64,000 nucleotides of DNA from Calditrichia bacterium (GTDB taxonomy: Bacteria; Calditrichota; Calditrichia; Calditrichales; Calditrichaceae): positions 1 to 64,000 of the forward strand of contig JALSTK010000068.1 in assembly GCA_026983775.1 (NCBI GenBank), in the 5' to 3' direction. The notes below the pieces were generated by a model. The model had not been told where the DNA came from, did not search any database, and saw nothing but the letters and a program-made list of their open reading frames with translations. The translations under genes were made by a program, and so were the position numbers. Within the stretch, counting starts at the first letter, position 1, and each line of letters opens with the position of its first letter. Shown in pieces: positions 28,001 through 35,492 of the stretch.

Positions 28001-28572
28001 ATGAAGTTCAGAAAATATTAGATGAAGCGGCCGGTTTGCTTGAAAACGGAAATGCAAAAGCTGCCAGAGAAAAATATACGCAGATCATTGAGAATGATCA
28101 GAATAATATTACGGCTCTCTATGGACTCTCCCTTTGTTTACGACTGGAAGGGGATGCGGAAAATGCTGTAGCCGTCCTGAAAAATATTACTCACATCCAA
28201 CCGGATTTCGCCCGGGCATATAATGATCTTGGAATAATTGCCATGGAACAGGATCGGTTACAGCAAGCCGTTAACTACTTTAGCAAGGGTATTGAATTGG
28301 ACCCGAAACTTATTTCGGCCCGGCACTACCTCTCGGATGTGCTCATCGAATTGGGCCAGTTTGATGAAGGAGTGCAACTGATCATGGAAACGCTGAAGGA
28401 ATTCCCGCAAGATGTGGACACTCTGCTGAGGGTGGGGCGCATCTATTTTGACAGTGGTGAACACTCCCGGGCCAGGGCATATTTTGAACAGGTCCTTCAA
28501 CTGGACAGGGATAATCGGCGGGCCATACAATACCGGGATGCTCTGGCTCAGCAATCCGGAATCAGTGCTTAG
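22072..28572 (+). CDS. Giant multi-domain glycosyltransferase: five GT2 modules, one GT4-like module, TPR tail
   Basis: The 2166-residue protein is a chain of transferase modules. GT2-1 lies at about 1-250 (KLSVIVLAYNHEKY), GT2-2 at about 306-555 (SVIVPTYNRPEGL, LDDDD), and GT2-3 at about 575-850 (SIVIPLFNQLEY, FLNNDTEVQ). A GT4/GT1-like module follows at about 863-1210 (RISFLALERHEV, VIPNTVID, the C-terminal EYSACAIPGIFSD part). GT2-4 is at about 1238-1510 (SIIIPLFNKKEM), GT2-5 at about 1526-1790 (SIIILTFNALKYT, FLNNDV), and TPRs occupy about 1800-2166. GT2-3 and GT2-4 are clearly duplicated. No signal peptide or membrane segment is seen, so it should be cytoplasmic. Flagellin or surface-glycan assembly is inferred from context. 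Confidence 0.9.
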   Translation: MPKLSVIVLAYNHEKYISQALDSILGQQTDFDFELLIGEDDSQDKTREICRKYAKKFPDIIRLFENDRKNVIYVDGNATGRWNLINLLEKVRGQYLAMCEGDDYWNDDHKLQKMVDFMDRHDDYSVCFHRVQWLKNGVLEEEPYLPPADKEFYTADDLFLNDNFIRTSSVLYRNVLKGDLPQWFTYISFGDICLHLMHSQFGKIAYMDEVMGVYRVHESGIFSGEKPYVNIYKSIKTFAIAAENLGYTDRPSFKLGQARMLAALAQTAQKESQRLQKEVRQKAAQPAAPFLKSEKSGAEKNSVSPLVSVIVPTYNRPEGLKQALESIAAQTYPNIEAVVVNDAGQDVSNVIDRFKKRLKIKYIVHEKNKDLAGARNSGLKNASGSYIAYLDDDDLFFPNHIEDALRILTGSDYEVVYSDAFRLHQEEENGVYVTRHMDIPYSVDFDAERILKGNIAPVLTYVHARSCLDKAGYFDESLHTHEDWDFFIRLSRSYKFYHLKKLTCAFAWRYEGAKMTVNRREDFVRTTEIIYDRYARFAQHRPKIREFQKRHLANLKAAVKKQMKQGETIKKEFHGALVSIVIPLFNQLEYTQKCLMALFNNTIYAPYQVILVDNGSTDSTAKFVRELVGRYKMIKSIRNETNLGFAKACNQGARAADGSYIVFLNNDTEVQKYWLVNLLATAYNDPRVGAVGAKLLYPDGSIQHAGVIVTRDEQSGLDLNPHHIYYGKDGNAPEANVPYIYQALTGACLLVPREEFFTAGGFDEAYLNGYEDVDFCFQLGQMGKILVYQPRSVVIHYESKSGPERFAAMDKNREILYSKWLPLIRVDYTVHEDGQIEFSKPMKMKPYKDTPPIIQQTGKNLKPRISFLALERHEVACPVLRLAAPLQRLQQQNLIDYRPFDLVKLKMNWVPVEQLVDNDILIIQRNFVAEMPFANLEKMFGDKLPKIIYEFDDAFDRIPRHHPGHAYYKKMQADFKEYVRRADLVTVASRVQKEYYSHLNTNIVVIPNTVIDEIWRQDKKPAKRSKKRVSILFSGTNGHLKDFRLIESILERILTEYKNGVELLFWADIPTKLEKLPNFKRIAYFMDNYYDYATVLKSIDADFALVPLEYNDFNMAKTHIKWLEYSACAIPGIFSDIPAYEEFVQDYKTGIIVKNIKVEWEKAIRFMIDHPKERLKMARAAYKEVWSKHTLSRNLYRWQNAYKQLLNPASESKVSDKSGKSVVDRAKAMSAVLPGKAPRVSIIIPLFNKKEMTERCLDAIRKNTQYKNYEIILVDNGSTDGTKTYLKKIKQSHKYIRTILNKTNLGFAKANNQGAKQAEGEYILFLNNDTEVQPGWLSALVAVAEDNPKVGAVGSKLLFPDGTLQHAGVILVDDRLHGDPLLAMHNFYKEAGDKAEANRMMAYQALTAACVLVRRDVFEEVHGFDTGFWNGYEDVDLCFRIGREGYQLVYQPESVVIHYESKSGAERWKKVKENINRLHEKWLNKIQPDLIIEEDGHKHINAQSPVRPYQLLKKEKSVMNTKPETLVSIIILTFNALKYTKLTIRSILQHTEYPYELIIVDNASADGTRKYLRELEKEYDHISVIFNKKNKGFAAGNNQGAKKARGDYLFFLNNDVLVGEGWLSGMVRALEKDPAIGMVGPLTNRISGYQMVKKVPYKNDREFFEFAKTFRRKFAGNITPRRRIAGFAVLIRKELYWQVEGFDTDYGTGNYEDDDLCLKVRQKGYAIMVDEGTFIHHYGSQTFKANRIDLLKSLDEKESVFRKKWPNVDYEELLEMKNPLHEWHEELLQEGFQFLDSDNEQEAKKRFVHILQDNPLSLRAHFGLALVYKRLNQPEQAMYHALKMITIDPENALSYNQAGILFFEQQNFEEALQYFSMAIQKDASLLDAQRNYGSTLIEKGDYQHGVKTFQKILENHPSDIPTLMRMAQLFFEVEKYAQVEKYVKKVLELDAQNPEARQLMEYLSEKGKPTVTGNGEDEVQKILDEAAGLLENGNAKAAREKYTQIIENDQNNITALYGLSLCLRLEGDAENAVAVLKNITHIQPDFARAYNDLGIIAMEQDRLQQAVNYFSKGIELDPKLISARHYLSDVLIELGQFDEGVQLIMETLKEFPQDVDTLLRVGRIYFDSGEHSRARAYFEQVLQLDRDNRRAIQYRDALAQQSGISA

Positions 28573-28588
28573 GGTAAAGAAGGGCAAG

Positions 28589-29587
28589 ATGAAAAAACCG
28601 TTGCTGACTCTGTGTATGATGGTTAAAAATGAAGCAGAAAATCTGGCCAGGTGTTTGCAAACGGTGCAGGGGATCGTCGATCAGATCGTTGTTGTGGATA
28701 CCGGCTCAACCGATGGCAGCAAATCGATCGCCGGTCGGTTCACTGATCAGGTTTTTGACTTTACCTGGAATAATGATTTTTCTGCGGTTAGAAACTATGC
28801 TCTGCGACATGCCGCAGGTGAATGGATTTTGCAATTGGACGCGGATGAAAGGATTGAACCCGATGCCTGGGTGTCGGTACGATCTTTACTATCCGGTACC
28901 AAAGCGGACGGATTGTTGGTTAAAATACGTAACTTTCACCCTTCCGGAGACAGTGTGCAATTCCTCGATTCCGAACAGCTCCGTCTCTTCAGGAATCGCC
29001 CTGCCTATCGGTATGAGAACCGTATCCACGAGCAGGTAACACCCTCTCTTTTACGCCGAAAAGGACGACTGCAGAAAACGGATTTACGCATTCTGCATTA
29101 TGGCTATCAGAAAAATAGTAAACAGAAAGCAGAACGAAATTTACAGTTAATCGAAGAGGAGCTTAGTTCCGGTAACGATCATGCCTATCTGCTGTTCAAG
29201 AAGGGGGAAAGTTGCAAGGCTCTGGGACGGTTCGAGGAAGCGGAACGGTGTTTTCTGAAAGTACTGGAAAAACCGCAGGAAAGCTTAGAAGGTGAATTAT
29301 GGGCAACCTTATACCTGCGCTTAGCTCAAATTAACCTGCAACGAAATAATTTTCGTAATGCCATCCAGTTTTCGGAACAAACTCTTTTCCTCCAGCCGAA
29401 GAATCTGACTGCTCATTATGTGCGCAGTGTAGCAGGCCTCTATTTACAACAATTGGATGTGGTTCAGCAATCTCTCCTGGCCATCGAAAAATGGGATCAC
29501 AGCCATATTTTAAAAGAAGATGATGTGCACCGATTGAAGGCAATCCTGACCCAATTAAAAGAAAAAAGAGAAACAGTAGGGGTATGA
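28589..29587 (+). CDS. GT2 glycosyltransferase with TPR tail (SunS/Spt-like)
   Basis: ATG 28589 (MKKPLLTLCMMVKNE) is chosen because it gives the standard GT2 start; the frame is open into the previous gene. The 332-residue protein has a GT2 domain with the VVVDTGSTDGSK motif and the DXD-type LQLDADER, the HEQV segment, and then TPR-like helices from about residue 200. The same layout is known in protein O-glycosyltransferases with TPRs. Its stop overlaps the next start as ATGA. Confidence 0.88.
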   Translation: MKKPLLTLCMMVKNEAENLARCLQTVQGIVDQIVVVDTGSTDGSKSIAGRFTDQVFDFTWNNDFSAVRNYALRHAAGEWILQLDADERIEPDAWVSVRSLLSGTKADGLLVKIRNFHPSGDSVQFLDSEQLRLFRNRPAYRYENRIHEQVTPSLLRRKGRLQKTDLRILHYGYQKNSKQKAERNLQLIEEELSSGNDHAYLLFKKGESCKALGRFEEAERCFLKVLEKPQESLEGELWATLYLRLAQINLQRNNFRNAIQFSEQTLFLQPKNLTAHYVRSVAGLYLQQLDVVQQSLLAIEKWDHSHILKEDDVHRLKAILTQLKEKRETVGV

Positions 29588-30954
29588 ATTCATTTAAAAG
29601 ACAGACACTGTCTCTATGTATGATTGTGAAGAATGAGGAAAAATTTCTGGACGAATGTCTGAAAAGTGTGCGGAATGTGGTCGATCAGATGGTGATTGTG
29701 GATACGGGCTCTTCGGATCGAACGATCGAAATTGCCCGCAACTATGGCGCTGAAGTTTACAAGTATCAATGGCGGGATGATTTTGCTGCGGCCCGTAACG
29801 AATCCATTAAATATGCCGCCGGTGACTGGATTCTGTGGATGGATGCCGATGAACGCTTAAAACCGGATTCGATTCCCGAATTACAAAAATTATTACGAAA
29901 AGAAGAAAAACCCGTGGCTTATGTGATTCAAATCTGGAATCGTATAAACCAGGGGAAAAATTATCGCCTTTCGGGCGCCCATCGGCTGTTCACCAATCAT
30001 TTCGGGATTACTTTCCAGGGTCGTATTCACGAACAGATCGTATACAGTCTGGCTGCCCTGAAAGGGAAAGAACATTCATGTACGGTCGGTCTTGAACATT
30101 TGGGGTATGATTTGGACGAAACCGCACAGGATAAAAAGCATATCCGCAATCTAAAATTGCTGCAAAGACTCATTAAAGATGAGCCCGGAAATGCCTATGC
30201 CCATTTTTCGCTGGGTCAGGAATATGCCATTGGGAAAGACTGGGAAAAGGCAGTAAAACATTTTAATATTGCTCGTAAAAAAAATAATTTTGAAATCGGC
30301 ATGCAGGCAGCGCTGCTGAATACGCTCGGCGAAGCATTAATGAATCTGAATCGAACGGATGAGGCGGAAAAGGCTTCCCATCTGTCCATCCGGAAAGTCA
30401 GACGCCAGGTGGGTGCCTATTATTTATTATATCGGATTGCCGCAAAAAAGAAAAATGACTTACTGACCTTAGACCGCCTGGAAACATTGTTTTCTATGAA
30501 TGAGGAAGTGGCAGAGCACGGGAAAAGATTATCTTCGGATGTGGTTATTGATCCGGATATGATTATTTCCGAAATTATTAAAATAGGGCAACGGCTGGAT
30601 CAGCCGGAAATAATCGTCCGATGGTTTCATCGTTTTTCCACGGAGAAGAGGGAACAGCGGCCGAACCAACTCATTTTTCTTCACCATCTTCTGAAATCGG
30701 GGAAAATAAAGGAAGCGGAACAGGTAATCGAACAATCGGATTATAGCGGCGAAGCGGAATTTCTTGATCTGGCAGGATTCATTTACATAAAACAACGGAA
30801 ATTCGAAAAAGCAATCGAAGCCTATCGACACTTACTCGTTTTTAAACCGGAAAATCCGACTTTAATTAAACGTCTGGCCGGTTTATATGCTAAAACCGGA
30901 GATCTGGAAAAAGCGCAGATGCTCTTGACCCAATTGGTTTCACCGGCAACTTAA
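29584..30954 (+). CDS. GT2 glycosyltransferase with TPR tail, second copy
   Basis: The 456-residue protein is a paralogue of its upstream neighbour with a longer TPR part. The GT2 half has LSLCMIVKNEEKFLDECL, MVIVDTGSSDRTIEIA, LWMDADER and IHEQIVY. The remaining 250 residues are helical repeats (for example NAYAHFSLGQEYAIGKDWEKA and the closing PTLIKRLAGLYAKTGDLEKA). It lies at the end of the glycan island; the next gene starts six bases later but belongs to transport. Confidence 0.88.
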   Translation: MNSFKRQTLSLCMIVKNEEKFLDECLKSVRNVVDQMVIVDTGSSDRTIEIARNYGAEVYKYQWRDDFAAARNESIKYAAGDWILWMDADERLKPDSIPELQKLLRKEEKPVAYVIQIWNRINQGKNYRLSGAHRLFTNHFGITFQGRIHEQIVYSLAALKGKEHSCTVGLEHLGYDLDETAQDKKHIRNLKLLQRLIKDEPGNAYAHFSLGQEYAIGKDWEKAVKHFNIARKKNNFEIGMQAALLNTLGEALMNLNRTDEAEKASHLSIRKVRRQVGAYYLLYRIAAKKKNDLLTLDRLETLFSMNEEVAEHGKRLSSDVVIDPDMIISEIIKIGQRLDQPEIIVRWFHRFSTEKREQRPNQLIFLHHLLKSGKIKEAEQVIEQSDYSGEAEFLDLAGFIYIKQRKFEKAIEAYRHLLVFKPENPTLIKRLAGLYAKTGDLEKAQMLLTQLVSPAT

Positions 30955-30960
30955 CTCAAT

Positions 30961-32361
30961 ATGAAAAAAATACGAATTCCTGATACGCTGGTACTCATTT
31001 TCAGTATCCTGATCTTGATTGCTTTGCTCACCTGGATCTTACCGGGAGGACAATATACCCGCCATATGGTCAACGGGCGCAGTCTTCTTGATCCGGGTTC
31101 ATTTCATACCATGGATGCCGTTCCTCAGGGCCTGTTTGCCTTATTAAAAGCACCTATCCGGGGGTTTATCGAAGCGGCGAATATCATTGCCTTTGTTTTA
31201 ATTGTGGGCGGCGCCTTCTTTGTAATTCAGGAAACCGGTGCCATTCATGCCCTGATCCACAAAATTGCCGGACTTCATGCGCATTCCCGCTGGATACGTC
31301 GTTTATTCATTCCGCTCACCATGCTTATTTTTTCTCTGTTCGGTTCCGTCTTCGGGATGAGTGAAGAGGTGATTCCGTTTATCCTGCTGTTCGTACCTTT
31401 GGCCATTTCATTGGGGTATGATTCCATTGTAGGTGTTTCCATCCCCTTTATCGGTGCCGGGGCGGGATTTGCCGGTGCTTTTATGAACCCGTTCACCGTC
31501 GGCATTGCCCAGGGTATTGCCGAATTGCCCCCCTTCTCCGGGTTTACGTATCGATTTATTGTATGGATTCTGGTTACCGGTGTGGCCATTTTGTTTGTGG
31601 TCTTCTATGCCAAACGGGTTGCGCAAAATCCCCGAAGGAGTAAGATGTATCACCTGGATCGCTACTGGCGGGAAGAATTTACGGCTGCTGTTTCCGCGGA
31701 TGAAGAAAATATATCTGCCCGTCACCAGATTATTCTTGGAATTTTCGCACTGGCCATGGTAATTTTGATTCTCGGTGTCAGTCTGGATGATTGGTATATC
31801 AACGAAATATCCGCCTTATTCCTGGGTACGGCGATTACCATCGGTCTTGTTTCCCATTTAAAAGTGGGAGAGATGTCCGCAGCTTTTGTCTCCGGAGCCA
31901 GAGAGCTGGTCCAGGTGGCCTTCATCATTGCCCTGGCGCGCGCAATGCTGGTTATCGCTTCCGACGGGCAGATCATCGATAGCATCCTGCACGGATTATC
32001 CGGTCTGGTGCGCGGAACCCATCCCGTATTCGCTGCTCAGTTAATGTTTTTGGTGCAAACCGTCATCAATATTTTTATTCCTTCCGGCAGCGGGCAGGCT
32101 GCGTTGGTCATGCCCATCATGTCTCCTTTAAGTGATCTGCTTCATGTAACCCGCCAGACTGCGGTTCTGGCCTTTCAGATGGGGGACGGCTTTACGAATT
32201 TAATTATTCCCACCTCCGGTGTGACTATGGGGGTACTCGGTCTGGCACGCATTCCTTACGAAAAATGGTTTCGCTGGATGTTATCCTTACAAGTTTTCTT
32301 TTTTATCCTTGCTTTACTGCTCTTAATTCCTCCGGTATTGACAAATTGGGGCCCTTTCTAA
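30961..32361 (+). CDS. YfcC-family membrane carrier (DcuC/arginine-ornithine antiporter group)
   Basis: The 466-residue protein has about 12 hydrophobic segments and matches the YfcC/C4-dicarboxylate-anaerobic-carrier family. Typical parts are TWILPGGQYTR near the start, GSVFGMSEEVIPFILLFVPL and GAGAGFAGAFMNPFTVGIAQ in the middle, and FIPSGSGQAALVMPIMSPLSD late. These carriers move amino acids or dicarboxylates, but the substrate is not predictable here. It starts six bases after the glycosyltransferase, so cotranscription is possible. Confidence 0.88.
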   Translation: MKKIRIPDTLVLIFSILILIALLTWILPGGQYTRHMVNGRSLLDPGSFHTMDAVPQGLFALLKAPIRGFIEAANIIAFVLIVGGAFFVIQETGAIHALIHKIAGLHAHSRWIRRLFIPLTMLIFSLFGSVFGMSEEVIPFILLFVPLAISLGYDSIVGVSIPFIGAGAGFAGAFMNPFTVGIAQGIAELPPFSGFTYRFIVWILVTGVAILFVVFYAKRVAQNPRRSKMYHLDRYWREEFTAAVSADEENISARHQIILGIFALAMVILILGVSLDDWYINEISALFLGTAITIGLVSHLKVGEMSAAFVSGARELVQVAFIIALARAMLVIASDGQIIDSILHGLSGLVRGTHPVFAAQLMFLVQTVINIFIPSGSGQAALVMPIMSPLSDLLHVTRQTAVLAFQMGDGFTNLIIPTSGVTMGVLGLARIPYEKWFRWMLSLQVFFFILALLLLIPPVLTNWGPF

Positions 32362-32430
32362 GTAGCGTTCAGTATCCTAACAAATTGATTTTCAAAGATT
32401 AATCTCATTTCTCACTAAATTTTTTCCGAT

Positions 32431-33510
32431 ATGTGTCGAGACATGCTTAAGGAAGAATTTTTAATCTATGAAACGGATTTACCCCAGGTTAAAGAGGAAA
32501 TGATGACCGACGAAGAACTCCAGGAAATCGAACTTAAATATTTAGGAAATATCAATCTTCATTTAAAAGATTACCGGCATTTGTATGATAAGGGGCTGGA
32601 TCTGATTAAACGTGAACCCCATCCCAAGAAGTTGCTGGTACATATCTTAGATAACTATCTTGAAAAACTGGAAGATATGCCGGCCGTCGATCTTTCGGTC
32701 AACAATATCGACAAGCTCGATGAGCAAACCCGTGAAAAAGTAAAAGCCTTGATTCTGTTCGGTACCCAGGCGGCACTGATTAAAGAGAATTCCGATATTC
32801 AAAAGAATCTGAGACGAATCAATGAGAATTACAAGGACCTGATGAGTATCGTAACCCATGAATTTAAAAATTCTCTTACTTCCATCTACGGCTATAATCG
32901 GATTATCAAAAAAAAAGCAAAAGCGGGAACGGTTGAAAATGTGGAAGAAATTAGCGATAATATCGACCGTCTGTCCCGTAGTTTGTTCAGCCTTATGGAA
33001 ACCTTATTCAGTATGGCTTTGATTGAAGAGGGAAAACTGGAAATTGACCGTAAAATTTTCGATATTGTACAGGATGCGATTAATCCGGTTCTGCGGGATA
33101 TGGAAAGCCGCTTGTATCAAAAGAAAATAAAGATAAAACTAATTCTCGATGAGGAAAAAAATATTTATTATGGCGATGAGAAGTTTTTTCAGTTAATTTT
33201 TCGTAACCTGATTCAAAATGCGGTTCAATATGGGAATGAAAATTCTGATATTGAGATTACCATTCATCGTCATGAACACCATCTGGGAATCACGGTCTTT
33301 AACAGAGGCCCGGGAATCAGTGCCGATAAATTGAATCAGATATTTGATAAATTCTCCAGATTCCATTCTACACTTGATAAAACCAATGTGGGAATCGGGC
33401 TTTTTGCTGTTAAAAATATCATTGAATTGCATAAGGGAAGTATCCGAGCTGAATCCAAAACGGGGGAATGGATGCGTTTTATTATCGAGCTTCCGTTTAA
33501 TTTTAAATAA
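32431..33510 (+). CDS. Cytoplasmic sensor histidine kinase
   Basis: The 359-residue protein has no membrane segment. A helical N-terminal part (to about 125) is followed by HisKA with His143 in MSIVTHEFKNSLTSIYG, and a complete HATPase domain: N-box IFRNLIQNAVQYGNE, G1 NRGPGIS, F-box FDKFSRF and G2 VGIGLFAVKNI. It is thus an intact kinase, unlike the one at 10044. No response regulator is next to it. The next gene is an RsbW-like ATPase 12 bases away. Confidence 0.9.
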   Translation: MCRDMLKEEFLIYETDLPQVKEEMMTDEELQEIELKYLGNINLHLKDYRHLYDKGLDLIKREPHPKKLLVHILDNYLEKLEDMPAVDLSVNNIDKLDEQTREKVKALILFGTQAALIKENSDIQKNLRRINENYKDLMSIVTHEFKNSLTSIYGYNRIIKKKAKAGTVENVEEISDNIDRLSRSLFSLMETLFSMALIEEGKLEIDRKIFDIVQDAINPVLRDMESRLYQKKIKIKLILDEEKNIYYGDEKFFQLIFRNLIQNAVQYGNENSDIEITIHRHEHHLGITVFNRGPGISADKLNQIFDKFSRFHSTLDKTNVGIGLFAVKNIIELHKGSIRAESKTGEWMRFIIELPFNFK

Positions 33511-33522
33511 AAAGAGAACCCT

Positions 33523-34077
33523 ATGAATGATATCTTTCGTTTTCATGTACCCTGTAAACTGGAATACATCAAATTAGTCGAAGACATCACGGAACAAATC
33601 AGCTCGTATTTAAAACCGTCGGATGCGACTCCGGAATTCCAGCATAAATTACGTGCGGTTATGAATGAAGTATTCATTAACATCGTTACCCATTCCAATA
33701 CAGCCGATGTCAATGAAATCGTTCGCTTCCAATTTGAGCTGGGGCTGGAATTTTTTACGGTTTCCATTTACGATTATGGTCCGGGATTCGAAGCGGAAGG
33801 CTATTTCCCTCCTTATCCCAAAGATATCGTGGGAAAAAAATTTAAATTAAGAGAAGTACTGGATGGAAATGTTTTCTTTACCATCGTCGATCCTTTCGAA
33901 GTCTCTTTTTCTTTCGAGGAAAAGGAAGAAACCGACCTGGATCAGTTGGATGATTTGAATATGTTACATGATCACGGGCTGGGCATTTCCATTGTCACCA
34001 AATTGATGGACAATGTAACGTACACTTATATCGGTCAGGGCAAATTCGACTGGAAGCTGATTAAACGTTTGGGGTGA
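33523..34077 (+). CDS. RsbW-like serine/threonine kinase or anti-sigma ATPase
   Basis: This 184-residue single-domain GHKL ATPase has the N-box AVMNEVFINIVTHSN, G1 YDYGPGF and G2 HGLGISIVTKLMD. The layout matches RsbW/SpoIIAB-type anti-sigma kinases rather than two-component kinases. An insertion of about 40 residues between G1 and G2 (around KFKLREVLDGN) is acidic at its end. No anti-anti-sigma (STAS) gene is nearby. It follows the histidine kinase, so both may act in one partner-switching pathway. Confidence 0.85.
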   Translation: MNDIFRFHVPCKLEYIKLVEDITEQISSYLKPSDATPEFQHKLRAVMNEVFINIVTHSNTADVNEIVRFQFELGLEFFTVSIYDYGPGFEAEGYFPPYPKDIVGKKFKLREVLDGNVFFTIVDPFEVSFSFEEKEETDLDQLDDLNMLHDHGLGISIVTKLMDNVTYTYIGQGKFDWKLIKRLG

Positions 34078-34165
34078 CAGCTCTAAACGCCCCCTTTTTA
34101 TTATCCCACATCGATTGATACTGCGCACAAGACTCCTTTTAAATAGCAAAGAGCGGCAATTTACC

Positions 34166-34194
34166 TTGCCATGTTTGTTTTAAGCTCGTATATT
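34166..34194 (+). promoter_or_regulatory. Sigma-70 promoter before the acyl-CoA dehydrogenase gene
   Basis: TTGCCA, a 17-base spacer, and TATATT lie about 50 bases before the ATG at 34242. The ribosome site AAGGAG follows at 34232. The arrangement is close to consensus and starts a separate transcript from the kinase genes upstream. Confidence 0.6.
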
Positions 34195-34241
34195 TTAATG
34201 TTGGAATCATTTCAGGAAATTTAACTTTTTAAGGAGTCAAA

Positions 34242-35396
34242 ATGAGTGATATTCGGCCTCTAACCGTATGGAATGAAGATGAGCAATTCTTTTACGATAC
34301 GGTACTCGATTTTGCGCGTGAAAAAATTAAGCCGCTTACAGCAGAGATGGATGAAACAGAGCAACTAAATCCTTCTTTGCCCAAACAATTTTTTGAACTG
34401 GGCTTGATGGGTATTGAAGTCCCTGAACAGTATGGCGGCTCGGAAACCTCTTTTTTTATGTCGATTTTAGCTATTGAAGCGTTAAGTACGGTTGATCCCT
34501 CCTGTGCCGTGGTGGTGGATGTACAGAACACACTGGTCAACAACGCCTTTTTAAACTGGGGCAGTGAAGAGTTGAAAGCCAAATATCTTCCCCAGTTAAC
34601 TTCTTCCAAAATGGGTTCCTATGCCCTGTCCGAAGCAGGCTCCGGGAGTGACGCTTTTGCTTTAAGAACCAAGGCGGTGGATAAGGGGGATTACTGGGAA
34701 CTGACCGGCCAGAAGTTATGGATTACCAATGCCAAAGAAGCTGAAATTTATATCATTTTTGCCAACACCAATTTTGAGCTCGGATATAAAGGTATTACGG
34801 CCTTTATTGTGGAGAAAGACTTCGAAGGGTTCTCCATAGGTAAAAAGGAAAAAAAACTGGGCATCCGCGCTTCATCGACTTGTGAATTGATTCTGGATGG
34901 TTGTAAAGTGCCCAGAGAGAATGTGCTGGGAGAAGTAGGCAAGGGGTATAAAGTAGCCATCGAAACGCTGAATGAAGGGCGTATCGGGATTGGCGCCCAG
35001 ATGATCGGTCTGGCCAAGGGAGCCTTTCGGGCCGCTCTGGCCTATTCCAAAGAACGGGAACAATTCGGTAAACCGATCTCTTCTTTCCAGGCCGTGCAGT
35101 TCGAATTCGCGGATCTGGCTACCCAAATCGAAGCGGCCAGCCTTTTGGTCTACAATGCGGCCCGTTTAAAGGGAATGGGCAGAAAATTTGTCAAAGAGGC
35201 GGCCATGGCCAAATTAATGGCTTCCCGGGTAGCACAAAAAGTATCTTCGGCTACAATAGATTTATTTGGGGGGTATGGTTTTACCAAAGAATATCCGGTT
35301 GAAAAATACTACCGCGATTCCAAAATCGGCACGGTTTATGAAGGCACCTCCAATATGCAGTTGCAAACCATTGCAAAAGTTTTATTAGCCGAATGA
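34242..35396 (+). CDS. Short-chain acyl-CoA dehydrogenase
   Basis: This 384-residue FAD enzyme introduces the 2,3-double bond in acyl-CoA. The blocks YALSEAGSGSDAF and LWITNAKEAE (FAD and substrate loops), RIGIGAQMIGLAKGAF and QFGKPISSFQAVQF are all present. The catalytic base is Glu367 in GTVYEGTSNMQLQ, the position used in short- and medium-chain enzymes. The best guess is a butyryl- or short-chain acyl-CoA dehydrogenase; no electron-transfer flavoprotein genes adjoin. It has its own promoter and terminator. Confidence 0.93.
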   Translation: MSDIRPLTVWNEDEQFFYDTVLDFAREKIKPLTAEMDETEQLNPSLPKQFFELGLMGIEVPEQYGGSETSFFMSILAIEALSTVDPSCAVVVDVQNTLVNNAFLNWGSEELKAKYLPQLTSSKMGSYALSEAGSGSDAFALRTKAVDKGDYWELTGQKLWITNAKEAEIYIIFANTNFELGYKGITAFIVEKDFEGFSIGKKEKKLGIRASSTCELILDGCKVPRENVLGEVGKGYKVAIETLNEGRIGIGAQMIGLAKGAFRAALAYSKEREQFGKPISSFQAVQFEFADLATQIEAASLLVYNAARLKGMGRKFVKEAAMAKLMASRVAQKVSSATIDLFGGYGFTKEYPVEKYYRDSKIGTVYEGTSNMQLQTIAKVLLAE

Positions 35397-35413
35397 TATT
35401 CGATCGTTTTTTT

Positions 35414-35443
35414 AAGGAAGACAGGCCTGGCCCCGTCTTCCTT
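35414..35443. terminator. Bidirectional terminator
   Basis: AAGGAAGAC (35414-35422) pairs with GTCTTCCTT (35435-35443) across a 12-base loop. A T-run lies to the left and CATTAAAT to the right. It sits between the convergent ends of the acyl-CoA dehydrogenase gene and lysJ, so it can stop both. Confidence 0.65.
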
Positions 35444-35492
35444 TCATTAAATATACATTATGATGAATAAATTATATTGGCATAGAACACCG

